DNA of 64,000 nucleotides from Chrysaora quinquecirrha (lineage: Eukaryota > Cnidaria > Scyphozoa > Semaeostomeae > Pelagiidae). Location: positions 1,127,741 to 1,191,740 of the forward strand of contig JACTAT010000011.1 of the NCBI GenBank assembly GCA_014526335.1, given 5' to 3'. The notes beneath the pieces were generated by a model. It searched no databases and was not told the DNA's origin. It saw only the letters and a program-made list of their open reading frames with translations. Both the position numbers and the translations under genes were made by a program. Every line of letters starts with the position of its first letter. The stretch's first letter is position 1. Of this stretch, positions 34,848 to 45,469 are shown one piece after another.

Positions 34848-37755
34848 ATGCCTGGGAAGAACTGCGCTCTTCCACAATGCTCAGTCTCACAGGCACCAAG
34901 ATTTGGTGGACTTACACTCTTCCAAATACCAACACGAAAGAACGAATTTTATTCAAAATGGAGAAAAGATTTGGTCGAATTTATAAGCAAGTTCAGGGTC
35001 ATAGACAATGCTTTTAAAGACAGAGTTTTGGCTGGAAAAGTCTACATATGCGAACGGCATTTCTCAGAAGAAGAATTCGAATTTACAAGTAAGTTCTCAT
35101 TTTTTCAATTGGCCTTGGTAGCCTACAATAGTAAGCTAGTTATGTTTGTTAAATACCACTTCCTTGTTATCTTATGGACTTATATGAAATCAACTGTCTT
35201 ATTTTCTTTCAGAGACTGGCCAGAAGAGACTCCAAGATGGGGCTATACCGAGTTTTAATCTGCCAATAAAATCTCACAGTAATAAACAACCTGCAGAGAG
35301 ACGACATCTGAATATTGTGAAGGATAACATAGTTACAACTCCAAGTCCAAGTGGTCCCGTTTACAAAAAACATTCACGAATATCTGAGACGTCTAAAGGG
35401 CCTTAAGCTGTCCAGTTGGGATGTTGAAATAATTTGTGATAAGGTTCATTCAAAAAAATGATGGGTCCTTTTACACTACCAAAATATGAAGTCATTGTTA
35501 ATGAAGATTTAAGCTACAGCTGTATACTTTTTGGTTGGCCACTTCCAAGTGACAATAACCTCTACAAGGAACACTCAAGATCAGTGAAAAATGTCACTAT
35601 TTCTATGCTTTTGTCTTGTATTCAATCATACAAACTTTGCACTGGTGTGAATGGTGATTGGGTTGATCTTAGTGCCCCAGAACATAGAAAACAAATTATT
35701 ACATGTAAGATTGATCCTAATAACATAATTGATGGACAACCATGCACAGAGTCATTTACCAGAGTAAAATCCTGCATGATTATTCACAAAAGAGATAACA
35801 GTGTCATTTGCAACAACTGTGAGGATTTTGAAGTAAAATGTAAAAAGCAAGCAGTCATTAGACAACGGCACTTAAATACTCCTGCAAAGCCATTTGCACC
35901 ATTACGCCAAACCCATCCTCATCGTGTAAAACTTGCATTGAAACAAGAAAGAGCAACAACAAAGAATTTGAACAAAGAAATTGCACGCATGAAGAAGGAG
36001 ATTTTTTCAAATGGTATTCAAGTGAGCAGAGATATGAGTGATGACTTCAATGAAATTATTGCTGAAAATCAAGCAAAAATGTCCCCATTAATGCAACTGT
36101 TTTGGCAACAGCAAAAAATGGCAGCAACAAGTGATGGGCAAATAAGATATCACCCCATGATAATAAGGTTTTGCCTTTCTCTTGCCTCAAAATCATCATC
36201 AGCTTATGATGAACTACGTTCATCAAAGGTATTGACATTGCCTTCAAGAAGAACATTGAGAGACTATAATAATGCAATAAGACCATTTGCTGGATTTAAT
36301 TCAGAAGTTATTGCTGAGTTAACGAAAACTGCACAAAATCTTACTGGCTACCAAAGATATGTTGTGTTGTCTTTTGATGAAATCAAAATTCAAGAAAATT
36401 TGGTTTTGACAAATATTCTGGAAATTTAATAGGGTATGTTGACCTTGGAGATCCTGACCTTAATTATTCCTCGTTTAATGATGTCAATGCACTGGCAACT
36501 CATGCACTTGTCTACTACGTTAGAGGATTGGCATCTGATCTGAAACTTAGTGTTGCATATTTTGGTACAGCAGGTGTAACAGCCTATCAGATTATGCCAA
36601 CATTTTGGGAGGCTGTTGCCATTTTGGAAATAACATGTGGTTTGCGTGTTATTGCTGCAGTTTCTGATGGGGCTTCTCCAAACAGGAAATTTTACAAAAT
36701 GCATCACTTACTGGATTATAAAGATGGTACTGAGGTTGTTCATAGAACAATCAATTTGTTCTCAACCACATTGAGATACATTTGGTTATTTGCAGATGCA
36801 CCTCATCTTATGAAAACTACAAGGAATTGTGTTTACCTCTCAGGTAAATTTTTTGCTAAAATTGTTATTTATGGAGAATATACTCTCAGCTTCTTTTTCC
36901 TGTTAATAAAAAATAGCCACTCTTATTTATTGGTGTTATTTGTTTACATTTTAGGAAATGGAAAAGGCACTCGTAGATTGTGGAACAATGGAAAAGATAT
37001 TGTGTGGTACCACATTGTGAAACTTTTGATGATGAGCTATGCAATGGTTTGAAATTATTGCCAAAATTAACACATGAGCATGTCAAACTAACACCATATG
37101 CAGTGATGAATGTTCACCTTGCAGTTCAGGTGCTGAGTAGATCTGTGTCAAAAGTTTTAACAAAGTTTTACCCAGCCACAACACATGCAACTGCTGAGCT
37201 GTGCATGTACATGGACAGTTTCTTTGATTGCCTTAATGTCAGGAATCAAACTGAAAGCACAAGGCAAAGGAAAGAATTTTTGGCACCTTATCGTTCAATG
37301 ACCCTCGATTTGATTGGCTGAAGAATCAATTTTTAGAGTACCTGAAGAAGTGGAAAAAATGTGTTGATGAACAGGAGGGAAACTTTTCATCCAGTGATCG
37401 TGAAAGAATGTTTTTGTCCTATCAGACATATGAGGGCTTGATTATAACTGTCAACTCTGTGATAGAGGTCACTAAATTTTTGCTTCAATGTGGAATGCCT
37501 TTTGTACTGACAGAGAAATTTAACCAAGATGTTTTAGAAGAGTACTTTGGAAGACAACATGCTCTTGGCTGCAGAAGTGATAACCCTACATTACAAAGTT
37601 TTGGATACCAGTCAAATACCATACGCATGCAAAGGTCAGTTGCTCCTGTGACAGGAAACACCAGTGGCAGCCACAACAAAAAACGACATGTATCATGGTA
37701 CGTTGTAGATAATCAAGCATTAGCAAAAAGGAAACCTGGTCCTGGACTATACTAA
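34848..37755 (+). pseudogene. THAP-domain P-element-like transposase, frameshifted
   Basis: P-family transposases bind their ends through a THAP zinc finger and cut with an RNase H-like core. Exon 1 (34848-35088) is the THAP domain: CALPQCS, the conserved W of YSKWRKDL, then VYICERHF (C2CH). Exon 2 (35213-36843) holds the linker, a coiled-coil segment (LKQERATTKNLNKEIARMKK) and the core up to DAPHLMKTTRN, with SFDEIKI (first Asp) and VSDGASPNR (second Asp). Exon 3 (36955-37755) has WNNGKDIVW and the C-terminal block DVLEEYFGRQHALGCRSDNP (Glu), ending at TAA. Introns are 124 and 111 bp. Frameshifts near 35405, 36410, 37025 and 37305 disable it. Confidence 0.88.
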
Positions 37756-38066
37756 TTAATAACTGGGCTTGAGTATTTTACAGGTTTCGTTATCTATAGA
37801 ACAGTTTACTTGTTAATATGTTAGTAAGATTATTTCTAAAATGAAGGGACCATGACATCTGATTTTTCAGAAGGCAAAATTGCCAAGTTTAAAGTTTTGT
37901 GTGAGACATGTCAAAAAATCCAATATTTTCATTTGTCTAAAAATGGGACAAATCTTGTTTCACATCTATCTCAGATGGTACTGCCCTAATCTCTAAAATG
38001 ACATGATTCAAAATATATACAGTAGTTCTAACACAAATAACTGATGTGTCATGCACATAATTACTA

Positions 38067-39410
38067 TCAGCCAGTTATAACAGGCTTGTCAGTAGCTTTC
38101 GTTATTGTTTTTCTTAGACTTTTTGCCTTTTTATCTTTTATTTTAGCTCTGTGCTTCCCAGTAAGGTCCTTTGCTACAGAGAAAGCACAAACTCTTAAAT
38201 AGAATGTTAGCATTTTTTCTAAAAGATTGTCTTTTGTCTCATTGTTTATGTCAGTTCCACTTTGTTGAATAATGTTATCATAAACACTAATAACATCCAT
38301 ATCTTTCATGAGGCATTCAGTCATTTTGCAAGTGTCAATTCTTTGCAGTGCATTTCTTGAAGTGTGTGACCTAAATGTTTCTTCAGCAGCCCTGAAAATG
38401 TGCTGCATATTTACATTTACTGCTGTGAGCCCACCTCGACTTGTTGCTTCAATAAGTGACTGATCTGTGTAGTCATCTGTCATCATGGTTGTGAGTACCT
38501 TGATAATTGACTGATGTTCTTCTTTTTGGTAATTTTTGTTACTTCTTGATGTTTTTAAAAGCTTCTTTACCACGTAACCCGAAAGGTATTGAAATCCTGC
38601 CATTTCGTTAACTGTAATAGGAGCTGGTTTTTCAACTGACTGTTCTGCAGGTTTCTTTGCAATAGCAAACAGCTTATCTCCTAATCTTTTTGCAAACAAA
38701 CTGCAACATGGCTGTTCAAGATTGGGGAAGAGTTCATTTGAGTTAAATATGACTTTGCTGTAGTATGATGAATAAAATTCTTCAGCATTACCCGTCAAAT
38801 AGAGGTCACTATACATAGGTTGTACAGAGGAAAGAATATTGCGTTTCTCTGTGTCAATTAGTTGGTAAACAGCAATTTTCCTTCTGACGGAATCTGGATA
38901 GCATTTGTCATCAGCGAGAGCTTGTTGTGCATTTGATAGTATGCTGCAGAATTGTGCCCATTCAAGTTCAGATTCACCACTTAGCCTGGCCCCATGTTTA
39001 GCATTTTCATGACGAACAAGGCCAGCTTTGGTTTTGTAGATTTTGGAGCAAGAAGTGCAGTGGAACCGTCCTGTGTTTGCAACCTGAAGTAATGAGAAAA
39101 AGATGAATTGAGAATATGAATCGATCTCACTATTATGATGATTCGACAGTAGACCCTAGGTATCTATGTTCTGTTCGGAGGAGGGGCCTACAATTTTCGC
39201 ATATCTAAAGCCAGCTGGGAAGCCAACATTAATACGGGAAGAGAACAGAGAACCAGAATAAAAACCAATTTTATTTTTTTTCATTTCCTCTTCCACTTCA
39301 TTTTCGAATTCTCCTTCAAACTCTTCATCGAGAACTTCTTCATCCAGCAAATCTAATATCAGGTCCAGTTTATCACCGCTCATCACAACATCGTTCGCGT
39401 CAGCCATCAC
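38067..39410 (-). CDS. C2H2 zinc-finger protein carried by the P-type element
   Basis: Opposite strand to the THAP transposase, inside the same TIRs. Exon 1 (39410 to about 39160) is a very acidic N-terminus (MADANDVVMSGD, LLDEEVLDEEFEGEFENEVE). Exon 2 (39083-38067) opens with one C2H2 finger (FHCTSCSKIYKTKAGLVRHE, then NAKH), followed by a long helical region with YSSYYSKVIFNSNELFPNLE and QYLSGYVVKKLLKTS, and ends in a basic tail (KIKDKKAKSLRKTI) at 38067. Exon 2 is open throughout. The donor of exon 1 is not certain. Function is unknown; a DNA-binding accessory or regulator of the transposon is a reasonable guess. No frameshift seen, unlike its neighbour. Confidence 0.65.
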
Positions 39411-40472
39411 TTTACACGCACGTCCTACCCTCTCTAAAGCTCTTTAAAAAAATGTTGTCAAGCTTCAACTTCTCCGCGACTTTTTATACTCAAAAAGAAC
39501 AATATTTCTTAATATTTATCAATATTGAAGCAAAGAGCGAAGCGCTATGTCTGGTTTTGATTATAGTTTTACAGTACTTTCCTAGTTGCTAAGGGTTGGC
39601 AATGCACAGTTTTTGATCACGTGACTGAAAAAAACCTGAACAAAAAGCTAGAACAATAGGCTTCCAGACCAGTGTTTATTCTATTGACTATGTTGTGATG
39701 CATACATCACTGAAGGGGTAATACCCAAGGAAAATATTGATCTTAAAAGATACTTCACCATGCCGGCAGAGAGGGCCTTCAAGCATGTAAATGGTACAAG
39801 GAACAATATAAGTGAGCTCACAACAATTTTGATAAAACGAAGAGTGAGCTTTTCAATACTGATGGTCAACTGAAGCGTTGGGCACAAAATGAATTGACCA
39901 CCATTAGTCAGTACCTTGAAAAATTGCAAATACTAACCAATGACACAATGTCTATGGAGAATGATTTGTCACATATTTCAAAGTTACTAGCAAAAAAATT
40001 TGATGCTAGCAGCATAAAAAGGTAAGAGCAGAAACGAAAGTACAGAAGAAAAATTGAGCAAAAAAGTAAAAGCAAGAAGAAGAGGCAAATTAAGTTTCTC
40101 AGAAATGTTTGAAGTTTTTGCATCAAAATGAAATACCAGCATCTGACCTTGACCAAATTTGTCCCAGAGTCTATGGACAAAAAGCAACAAAGCAGATTAG
40201 CAATGAGAAACTGAAAGACAACAAAGAGTTTCAGAAATATCAATCATACTTGCAGTTTATCGGTTTTTTTAAAGAAAGAATTGAAGTTGAAGAAAAAAAT
40301 GAGACTGACAATGAAGAAGAGTTCTCGGAAAACCTTTCTTTATCAAGCTCAGAAACTGAAATGTCATCTGATGATGAAAGTGACTGATTTTTTCCAATGA
40401 AAAATTGTTATTAGTATTTTTGATACTTCTAGTTTAGTTTCAGATTTTCTTTTACCCAACCAAATTCCAGGC

Positions 40473-40850
40473 TCAAAATTTTTGTACCCAACCTTTTTTA
40501 TGTTTAAAATTTTGCTTACCCAACCCATTTTGCTTCGGTACCAACCTCTGTATAAATAATGAACGGTCCCTAAAGATGTATTCCTCTGACAAATCTTCAA
40601 TACCTGCGAGAGCTATATAACGTTTCAATACAGAATAAGGGCATGACGGCAAACCAGTTTTTGCTATCAATACGTAATTCCCATCTCTGTACACATCAGA
40701 TTTACTTCTTTCTATTAAAATTTTAAAATACTTATCAAAGAAAGTTATGTTTGAACGCTTAATGTTGGTTACCTCATTGAACCTCAAAAATCCAGCAAAA
40801 CTATACTACATATTGCAAGTGTACAGAGACTAGACAAATCTTGCGGAATT
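40473..40850 (-). pseudogene. Tyrosine recombinase fragment (DIRS/Ngaro- or Crypton-type)
   Basis: Minus strand reads YSFAGFLRFNEVTNIKRSNI, then ILIERSKSDVYRDGNYVLIA and CPYSVLKRYIALAGI, the first half of a tyrosine recombinase catalytic domain (Arg in GFLRFNE). The second half with the HxxR and Tyr is missing. It directly follows a gag-like ORF on the same strand, so the element has lost its reverse transcriptase segment, if it had one. Confidence 0.65.
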
Positions 40851-40920
40851 GAACTAAGCATGCAACCAAACTTTTTTAAATGCCTTGGTTACAACGGTTC
40901 TTTCTTCCCAACTGGGCGTG

Positions 40921-41679
40921 CTAAGATTCTTCTAGATGACTCGAGGAGTGCTTTTGCATAACACAGCTATCTAAGCAAACAACGTAACCCATTTTTCTTC
41001 TTAACAGGCCTTTTCTTGGCTGATCTAATTCTTCTCTCATCCTCCGAATCTGACCCGTCATCATCTTTAACATACTCGTCAACCATACCCCATCCGCTTC
41101 TGAAGAATCTGCCAAGCTAATTAATTTATTTCTGTGTTTTAATTTTTCAAGGGCACGCTCGATACTCTTGGACAATGAAACACGGTCTCCAGATGACAGA
41201 GAGTCGGATAAAATGTCAATAACTTCTTCATTAAATTTAAATTGTTCTTTGTTACCTTTGAATCGGAATTCAGACTTTGATTGCTTTAAACGTTTTGTAA
41301 CGTTCTCAGCTGCATCGGATACAACACTAGTTGTCAAGTTATCAAATTTCTTATCAATGTAGCCTCGTAAATTCTGTAACGATTATTTTATTGACGCGAC
41401 ATTATCCCTTTCCTTGCTTCCACTTCTGGAAAACAACTTTGATGCTCTTCTAGAACTCAAACTTTTTTTGCGTTCCGAGCCACTCTCTTCAAGCTCACTC
41501 ACGGAAGACAAACTTATACTCCGACTTCTTTTTGAACCTCTATTCTTCTCCATAACAAATTGAACTTGCTGTGTATAGCAAGGCGAAGATAGAATTCTCT
41601 GTTTTCTATCCTCTATATATACAGCTATATCACCACAGAAACACACAACAAGTGTGGATACAAGAATTTCAGAAGGCAA
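40921..41679 (-). pseudogene. Gag-like ORF of a tyrosine-recombinase retroelement
   Basis: Two frames (41679-41383 and 41337-40921) form a serine/arginine-rich protein (RGSKRSRSISLSSVSELEES) followed by FRFKGNKEQFKFNEEVIDIL and NKLISLADSSEADGVWLTSM. I associate the pattern 'FKGN..QF.FN ... ADSSE.GW' with the gag-like protein encoded ahead of DIRS-type RT/recombinase genes in cnidarians. A frameshift lies near 41340. The assignment is from memory. Confidence 0.5.
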
Positions 41680-41699
41680 AATTTCAGAACAACGTGGAT

Positions 41700-43239
41700 A
41701 AATACATATAGACAGGGTTTTTTCTTGAAAAAAACTGGCTCAAAGCTTAATTTCAAATTTTATTCCACATTTTGACTAAATCGACCATGGAGATTTCAAA
41801 TCCGAGATGGGCCAAAAAAAAATTTGACCAGCAGTTGACTTTTTTGCTTACGTCATCAACATGTGAAAAATGTACTTTGAACCGCTATAAATATTTGCTA
41901 GTACAAATAATGACCAAACTAACTTGATATATGAGCTCTACACACTCAGAGCTTTGGAACCATGTATAATTTTTTGATCTTATGAAATTTTAAATTTTTA
42001 GTTATGACGTCATCTTTATTTTATGACGTCATCGTAATCTTAAAAACAAGCAGAACAACAAGGAAAGATAACTTAGAATTCACGTGTGAACGGATTTATA
42101 TATATTTTTGGGTCCTTAATTCAAAAATGTATGTCCAGACGCTTGAAAATTCCAATAAAAGTGAATTACCGGCATGACCGGCATGGAATCATACTGTATC
42201 TTGGTACAACTAATGCCATTGTGCCAGAGGAAGTATAAGACCCATTTTGTTAACTTAACGATTGAGATTTGAGATAAAAAAATACATAAATTAACATCCT
42301 CATTCGAAATATAAATGTTGCGAAGCCCCGAAGTGCCAGGAAATGTCAGTAACCTGCATTGGTTGATGCCAGTGATGCCGTAATTCTCGAAAATGGGTCA
42401 AATCTCTTTTGTTTACTTCAGGATGAAGAACTAAGGTTACCGATGGAAGGAACCGATGTCTGACTTTTTCTAAATTAAAAATTTGATAATATCAACGAAG
42501 CACCAATTTGCCCCTGTCTACACATTTTGCTGGGCTTTTGTTTTTTTTTGTTCGAAGGAAAAAACCAGAATGACAAAAATTGACACTGTTTAGATATGAA
42601 CTATTTTCGGATACTGAGACCCCTTTTCACGTGGTAAAAATGAAAATTTTGAATTCTTACTTGATCATTTTCTCTCTTGGAACCCTGTAAAAATTACATT
42701 ACCTTCAATATCACGTTTTCCCGCCCGCCCGTCGGGCTCCGTGAACCTCAACGTACTGAATGTCCGCCACCCTACTGCACATCTAGGGTCCCGTGACAAC
42801 TTTTTGTTGACCTTGTTTTGAAAGATGATGTAAGAATTTCCAAGTATTCTCTACAAAATGAGCTTGGGTACATTTTGATTTTCAATGTGGGTTGGCCGGA
42901 AATTACATCACAAAAAGGCATCTAAAATGATATTTTTCTGGTCATAACAAGAGATAGGTAAGTTTCATTTTTCATTTTATCAATGTATCATTTCATTTTA
43001 TACACTTAAACCCTTGCAGAAAATTAATATAATTTCTAATTCTATAAATTTAAAATAGATTTAAGGTGCAGAATAAATAGAATACTTAAAATTCATATCA
43101 ACATAATGCGCTGCTCTACCAAGGAGTCATGTTTGGGTTTTTTTTTGGATCAAAAAATGTCGTCTGAAACCTGTCATCACCCTTTGGTCAAAGGAGATCA
43201 ATGAGCCAATTACAACTCCACGCATCCTCATATTGAGCA
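41700..43239. other. No gene recognised
   Basis: AT-rich sequence with two nearby TGACGTCAT palindromes (42004-42032) and a short GC-rich stretch (CCCGCCCGCCCGTCGGGC, near 42720). No coding motif, RNA gene or terminal repeat identified. Confidence 0.4.
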
Positions 43240-44067
43240 TTTTCTATTATCCTCCTCGCCCGAGTCTGCAGTCGCTGTAGCTACAATAGTTTGGTATTGG
43301 AGAGAGCACACCAAACAATATTGGCATGCTCTTTAAGGGAGATCAAGCCTCCATCTAGTCTATTTTTTATGCTTTCACGTTGCTCCTTCCATTTCAAACC
43401 TTCGTTGATCTAGATGCCCAGATACTTAGTCTTGTCTACTTTTTTGATAATCTCATTATTGAGTGTAAGGTCTGGCAAGTCTTCTGCCACTCTGGTAAGT
43501 TGTCGTAGATGTCCTACGATCATATATTCACTTTTAGCAGCATTCAAGCTAAGTTTATTGATTCGCATCCAGCTTAATATGTTTTCCAACTCTCTTTTTA
43601 AGTAATGCAAGAGCTCGTCAAGATTTGTGGAAGCAATATTCACACCTGTCATGCGCATAAATATTTGGGGTCATACTTTCTAAAGAAGTTTTCAAAGTCA
43701 TTTATGTATGGTATGAAAAGTAGTAGTCTCAAACACGAGCCCTGTGGAATACCATATTGAATATTACTTTTTTGGAATTTTGCCCTTCAAAGTGACAGAA
43801 TTGCTCCCTATTGGTCAGATAAGATGTGAACCAATTATGCGTGACGTCGTTTGTACCGTATCCTCTTAGCTTCGACAGTAAAACTTTATGATTTACGTAT
43901 CAAAGGCTTTTTTGAGATCGAGGAATTTACTAAAGTTTGTTTTCCCCTTATCAGCATTGTGAAACCAAGGCTCAACTACATTTAATAGGCATGTTGTTGT
44001 ACTATGTAATTTCTGAAACGTAAATTGATTCACAGAGAGTTTGTTGTTCGATTTAAGATACTCCATC
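43240..44067 (-). pseudogene. LINE ORF2, RT 3' half (continuation of 60123-62788)
   Basis: Minus strand reads MEYLKSNNKLSVNQFTFQKL, FLDLKKAFDT (RT motif A), KLRGYGTNDVTHNWFTSYLT, GIPQGSCLR (motif B), a damaged YADD box (YAHD) near 43660, then TGVNIASTNLDELLHYLKRE and KVDKTKYLGI. Frameshifts follow KKAFDT and precede GIPQG. Its 5' break at MEYL coincides with the 3' break (DQLME) of the LINE at 60123, so these are the two halves of one copy. Confidence 0.82.
44061..44067. repeat. Target-site duplication of the 16-kb element
   Basis: CTCCATC, repeated at 60123-60129. Confidence 0.78.
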
Positions 44068-44069
44068 GG

Positions 44070-44088
44070 TGCGTGGATCTAAGTGGCC
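44070..44088 (+). repeat. Left TIR of the 16-kb element
   Basis: TGCGTGGATCTAAGTGGCC; one mismatch to the inverse of 60103-60121. Confidence 0.78.
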
Positions 44089-44620
44089 AACCATACGGAG
44101 AGTTTATGTCATTTTGCTTCAGATTGGGATTTCGGTCACAAAAGCAATTCACCGAATGATTTCCTGTACCAAGCCTTTTCATTTAAGATATAAAATCAAA
44201 TATCGGCTTTAATTTTTTGGATATTGAGTTGCTCTGTTCTCCTCTTGTTCATGAAAGGAATAGGAAAGTATAAAAATATGTAGTTACCCGAACAACTTGT
44301 ACCATGCACTTACCATCTCACAAATCAACAATCCGAAAAACATGAGGCATTCTGACAGCCTGCATTTTGAAGGTCATAGATTTAAAACCCAAAAGCGGAA
44401 AAGCGGAAAATCTTAATCTCTAAGGGTGGAATTTTATCCGGGGGGTTGTGCAAATTGCGTGATTTATTTTCGTGTCATTTCAAACATTATAGGTTTAGGC
44501 ATTGAACATTTTGAAATTGTTTATAAATCTAGACGTTTTTTACTTATTGTAATAATTTTGTGCAGTTTTTTCTGGCTGGCTGTTTTTCGTTCACCATCCA
44601 GATTCACTATAGTTATTCAA

Positions 44621-44823
44621 ATGGACGCGCTGCATCATTCTAAGCATTTTATAGAGGAGTTGGTATTAAAAGGTCATTCCTATAAATCACTAATTGAAAG
44701 TCTAGGGCTGAAATGTTCAATAAGAACGCTGAGAAGATTCTGCAGTCTGTACTGAATTCAAAGAAGATCGAGCGAAGTCTTGGAATGTCAAGCAGAAGCT
44801 ATAGTAGCTGCAGTGAACCAGGT
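44621..44823 (+). other. Possible helix-turn-helix exon
   Basis: Plus strand from ATG 44621 reads MDALHHSKHFIEELVLKGHS then LIESLGLKCSIRTLRRF, which looks like a short helix-turn-helix of the kind that opens integrase-like invertebrate proteins. A TGA follows CSLY, after which the same frame runs on (SSEVLECQAEAIVAAVNQ) to a GTATGT donor at 44822. Only partner-less motif evidence; it may be a fragment. Confidence 0.3.
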
Positions 44824-44898
44824 ATGTACTATCTTTATGAGGATTGTTTTCTCTCCTTTCTGCCTTTAAAGCTGTGAAGATGTACACTTTTTTTTTTA

Positions 44899-44932
44899 AT
44901 AAGCAACCGCTCAATAAGCAACTAGGGCTGAA
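44899..44932 (+). repeat. Dispersed repeat AATAAGCAAC...AGCAACTAGGGCTG
   Basis: The same unit recurs at 63407-63441 (plus) and inverted at 58598-58640, with diverged copies near 45178-45240. Probably the edge of a short interspersed element whose other end I could not define. Confidence 0.55.
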
Positions 44933-45469
44933 CTGACCTTAACATTTAGCAACTTGAGGGATCAATTGAATTACTGTAAACAAACTAAGAAGTCAAAGAA
45001 CCAACCTTAATCTATATCTTGTGTTCCGAAATTGTTCTTCGTTCTTATGTTTTGCATGTTGAAGTACGTTAGGTAACGTTTTTCCACTTACTGTCTCCCA
45101 AAAGTCATGTTGTAGGCCTAACAGATGACGATTTTGACCCGCGAAGTCAGGGGTGGTTAGACGGTACAAAAAATGTTAAGCAACGTTTAAGCAACTTTGA
45201 GGGCTGAAATGTCTAAAATTTAAGCAACTTTGAGGGCTGGGCGAAAGTGAAGGTGCTTATTAAAAAAAAGTGTAATGCCAACAGATCTTAGCATCCTTAA
45301 TAATTTCATTAAATTTAAAATGTTCATTCCATATAACGAACACGTAGCTACAAGCAGTACAAACAAAGGTATTTTTATCCGTTCTTTTTAAGGTTTTTAA
45401 GAGTGGTGGCACACGTGTACACTATTTTACCATATTCAGCAACTGGCTATTTATCCTCAGATCCTAATA

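Larger units (their letters stand above)
34549..39692. mobile_element. 5.1-kb P-superfamily DNA transposon
   Basis: Perfect 41-bp terminal inverted repeats (34549-34589 and 39652-39692) begin CATAGTCAATAG; imperfect similarity continues inward, including GTCACGTGATC near 34638 and its inverse near 39618. TTGTGAT is duplicated outside; this is one base short of the 8 bp usual for P. It carries a THAP transposase on the plus strand and a C2H2 zinc-finger gene on the minus strand, transcribed convergently with stop codons 312 bp apart. The intact TIRs suggest a relatively recent insertion, although the transposase frame is broken. Confidence 0.92.
34457..40387 (+). pseudogene. Plus-strand gene of unknown function whose exon is split by the P-type element
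   Basis: Exon sequence 34457-34548 (after AAACAG) continues at 39693 once the P-type element and one TTGTGAT are removed, giving IEKLKKTCDAYITEG in frame. The 3' part then reads PKENIDLKRYFTMPAERAF, a coiled-coil-like stretch (KRWAQNELTTISQYLEKLQ), a very basic segment near 40025-40095, QICPRVYGQKATKQISNEKL and an acidic serine-rich end (SSETEMSSDDESD, stop at 40387). Frameshifts occur near 39830 and 40100. I do not recognise the protein. It begins close to and divergent from the minus-strand gene ending at 31601, so the two may be partners in one element. Confidence 0.55.
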
